IMG/VR virus record: IMGVR_UViG_3300020469_003402
Coordinates: 1 to 24,216 of that record
DNA length: 24,216 bases
DNA from: a virus
Direction: 5' to 3' (one strand)
This document shows positions 22,452 to 24,216 of this stretch, piece after piece. The stretch's first letter is position 1, and each line of letters starts with the position of its first letter. The notes beneath the pieces are model-generated. The model had not been told where the DNA came from and did no database searches. It saw nothing but the letters and a program-made list of their open reading frames with translations. A program made the position numbers and the translations under genes.

Positions 22452-23125
22452 AAGTTTTTAGTTAGACTTGCTGTATCTATATTATTACCAATAGCATAGT
22501 AAGGATGTAATCTAGCAACTGTAGGCACGGTTGTTTGAAGTTTTACTATTGTCGCATTTATTTGTTGATCAGCTGGTCTATGTCCATTTATTTTTATATA
22601 TCTTAGTATTTTCTTAGCGGCATGTGGTTTAATTATGTAAGAGTATGCGCCTTTAAAATAATCTTTAAGACCATATTTTAATACTTTTACTGGATTATTG
22701 GTATATGATGAAACTGTGGTTGGTAGATATTTTTCTGCATTTAAGTCTCGTTCGTAGTGTTCATTATAAGGATCTAGTCTATCTAATTTTAACACATCGT
22801 CAAATTGATCTAATATATTGTCTTGTATAGGCCGAGTTAAATATCCGTCATGTTCTAAAATAATAATTGGTTCATCTAGATCAACACAGATTTTCCATAG
22901 ATAGTAGTGACTAAAGAAACAACCAATAACACCTAGCCGACCTTTTTTAAATTTGCCTTGTGGCTTTAAACCTGTCATAGCATAATGATGTTCAAAATTG
23001 TTACCATTAATTGCTTTGTAGTATTTTGGACAAAGTCCGTGTTTAATGGCCTGTAACAAACACTCTTCAGCTATTTGACACGAGTGTTCATTTTCTTCTA
23101 ATCTGATGATAAATGTGTTTATCAA
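22448..23125 (-). CDS. Glycosyltransferase family 25 (LPS-type)
   Basis: A 225-residue protein with the GT25 plan: INTFIIRLEEN at the start, GCFFSHYYLW (68-77), then IIILEHDGYL (87-96), and AYSYIIKPHAAKKIL (160-174) near the end. The usual EDD metal site is EHD here. GT25 members add galactose or glucose to LPS or lipooligosaccharide. The start is TTG at 23125, overlapping the uvsY stop (TTGA), with GGAGG 10 bases upstream; no ATG fits. It is the first gene of the sugar cassette and joins it to uvsY with no gap. Confidence 0.85.
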   Translation of the reverse strand: MINTFIIRLEENEHSCQIAEECLLQAIKHGLCPKYYKAINGNNFEHHYAMTGLKPQGKFKKGRLGVIGCFFSHYYLWKICVDLDEPIIILEHDGYLTRPIQDNILDQFDDVLKLDRLDPYNEHYERDLNAEKYLPTTVSSYTNNPVKVLKYGLKDYFKGAYSYIIKPHAAKKILRYIKINGHRPADQQINATIVKLQTTVPTVARLHPYYAIGNNIDTASLTKNL

Positions 23126-23577
23126 AGACTTGCATCCTCCATGCCTGCTACTCTAAGTTTTACAATATTTGTGATTTGCCACTGTTTTTGATCAAGAGAT
23201 TTAAGTACGCCAAGCCATTTGTTTCTTATTAAAGCAAATTCATTTATAATTTTTTCATAATCAACTACATCTGCTTCACCGTCAACATATTTCTCTACAT
23301 CTCTGCTACTTAGTGCTCGTTGATAATTTTCAAGATATTTTTTAAAAAATTTACTTCTAAGACGTTTTAGTTCTATATTTAAATATTCTAAAATTGCTTC
23401 TATTTCTTGTAATTGATTAAATCTATGTTCAACAATACCAGGAAGATTTGCTGCAGCTTTCTCAACACTACCATGTAATTTACATTCGGATCGTGCAGAA
23501 ATAAGTTCATGCTCAAAGAATTGAATAGCATTTGGCAACTCATTTAAGTCTCTTGAAATTTTAGAATACCATCCCAA
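23122..23577 (-). CDS. uvsY: UvsY-like recombination mediator
   Basis: A 151-residue helical protein. The second half matches the UvsY pattern: a basic coiled stretch (IELKRLRSKFFKKYLENYQ), a YVDGEADVV acidic turn, then a long helix leading to QWQITNIVKLRVAGMED, like the UvsY ending I-K-N-x-x-x-x-x-x-F-x-x-G. UvsY loads UvsX on single-stranded DNA in place of gp32. T4 UvsY is 137 residues. No ATG is available; the start is TTG 23577, supported by AAGGA 5 bases upstream. It lies two genes from uvsX, a position that supports the name. Confidence 0.75.
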   Translation of the reverse strand: MGWYSKISRDLNELPNAIQFFEHELISARSECKLHGSVEKAAANLPGIVEHRFNQLQEIEAILEYLNIELKRLRSKFFKKYLENYQRALSSRDVEKYVDGEADVVDYEKIINEFALIRNKWLGVLKSLDQKQWQITNIVKLRVAGMEDASL

Positions 23578-23582
23578 TTTAT

Positions 23583-23587
23583 TCCTT
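23583..23587 (-). promoter_or_regulatory. Ribosome binding site setting the uvsY TTG start
   Basis: AAGGA on the minus strand, 5 bases before TTG 23577, in the 8-base gap between two genes. It supports a non-ATG start for uvsY. Confidence 0.55.
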
Positions 23588-23798
23588 AATAATCTTCGTC
23601 TAGTATTTCTCCATCTAGATAATACTCAATTGCAGTATCTAGTTCTTGGTAATTGCCTAAACAATTTTTAATTATATTTGTCTCGGTATTATAGTCAGCC
23701 AGTAAATCGACAAAACGTTCAGCTACTACAGATAGGTGTTTTTTATCAATGTATTCAGTAAATACTGCCCAAGTATCTAATATTTGTTCTTCACTCAT
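23586..23798 (-). CDS. Small acidic protein between uvsX and uvsY
   Basis: A 70-residue acidic protein, MSEEQILDTWAVFTEYIDKK at the start and EYYLDGEILDEDY at the end, mainly helical. I do not recognise a family. ATG 23798 overlaps the uvsX end by 8 bases and follows AGGAGA by 9 bases, a strong site; the frame is open upstream to 23825 but that start lacks a site. It may modulate UvsX or UvsY, by position only. Confidence 0.75.
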   Translation of the reverse strand: MSEEQILDTWAVFTEYIDKKHLSVVAERFVDLLADYNTETNIIKNCLGNYQELDTAIEYYLDGEILDEDY

Positions 23799-24216
23799 TA
23801 TTCTCAGTCTCCTGTAAATCTTCACTAAGGGTACTAGGCGTATTTACCTTATCATGTAAATTTACAGAATCTTGCATTACCATATCTAATAGTTCACCCG
23901 TCCAATTTTTTCGATATTCTTTGTGTTCATTACCTTGGGAATCTACATATAATAATCGATTGCCATCTTTTTTTATCAAACCTTGTTTTTCAAAGAGATC
24001 AACTAACCCACTATAAGGATTCATCCCAGTCTCATAAGGAATTTTAACCTGGACACCTTCAAATGGTTTAGCATATCTTGTTTTCATTACTTTACATGCT
24101 GCACGTATACCATTTACTTCTGAAGTTTTATTTCCATCTAGATCTTCTTTAAGCTTTAGTTTTTTCATAGCAACAACAATACTGCTAGCATATATGAATC
24201 CTTGTCCGCCTGATAT
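23791..24216 (-). CDS. uvsX: UvsX recombinase, C-terminal part
   Basis: The frame is open through the right edge, giving the last 141 residues of UvsX, the T4-type RecA/Rad51 strand-exchange protein (391 residues in T4). The visible part begins ISGGQGFIYASSIVVAMKKL, which matches the UvsX segment S-G-G-x-x-x-x-Y-S-S around the second DNA-binding loop, followed by the VMKTRYAKPFEGVQVKIPYE strand pair and a helical SGLVDLFEKQGLIKK near the end. An internal ATG at 24168 exists, but the conserved text continues upstream of it, so it is not the start. The acidic tail ends ETENNE. The stop overlaps the next gene. Confidence 0.85.
   Translation of the reverse strand: MSGGQGFIYASSIVVAMKKLKLKEDLDGNKTSEVNGIRAACKVMKTRYAKPFEGVQVKIPYETGMNPYSGLVDLFEKQGLIKKDGNRLLYVDSQGNEHKEYRKNWTGELLDMVMQDSVNLHDKVNTPSTLSEDLQETENNE

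Overview
The window looks like part of a T4-like myovirus genome, most probably a marine one. It is visibly A+T-rich and tightly packed with no long non-coding gaps. It carries T4-type recombination and replication genes: uvsX (partial), uvsY, uvsW, a probable clamp-loader small subunit (gp62), a DnaG-type primase (gp61) and a DnaB-type helicase (gp41). It also has genes I associate with marine relatives of T4: peptide deformylase, a NodU/CmcH carbamoyltransferase, a miniature DnaE-like protein, a HpaII-like nuclease and several conserved proteins of unknown function. An alphaproteobacterial host such as SAR11 would fit, but that is inference. I see no tRNA, CRISPR array or insertion sequence.

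Layout, read along the minus strand from the right edge. (1) 24216-23122 holds the recombination module: the end of uvsX, a 70-codon gene, then uvsY. (2) 23125-17153 is a six-gene sugar-transfer cassette with a GT25 enzyme, two other GT-A domains and four related GT-B-like domains, one of which is fused to a GT-A domain. (3) 17118-13855 has an unknown 425-residue protein, uvsW and a conserved unknown. (4) 13843-11631 has the gp62-like protein, a zinc-finger protein, peptide deformylase and the mini-DnaE. (5) 11270-11644 is a lone plus-strand gene, followed by a probable structural gene at 11239-10460. (6) 10425-3558 is one compact unit: primase, a 43-residue peptide, carbamoyltransferase, helicase, a CDGSH-like/FNR fusion, a small HExxH protein and a PHP-less DnaE-type polymerase core. 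(7) 3502-219 has an ExbB/TolQ-like and ExbD/TolR-like membrane operon and a putative nuclease. (8) The left edge holds the end of a plus-strand cupin gene.

Regulation can partly be read. Primase and gp62 each have a near-perfect sigma-70 promoter (TTGACA or TTGACT, 17-base spacer, TATAAT) whose -10 box ends exactly 5 bases before ATG, which predicts leaderless mRNAs. A weaker one precedes the uvsW unit. The membrane operon has an exact T4 late box (TATAAATA), and one-mismatch versions precede the nuclease and structural genes. This suggests replication and DNA metabolism are early or middle, and membrane, virion and nuclease functions are late.

The most interesting points are the carbamoyltransferase lying between primase and helicase next to a large glycosyltransferase cassette (possible DNA or surface hypermodification), the iron-sulfur-like motif fused to a ferredoxin-NADP reductase fold, the late proton-channel-like operon, and two separate DnaE-derived proteins.
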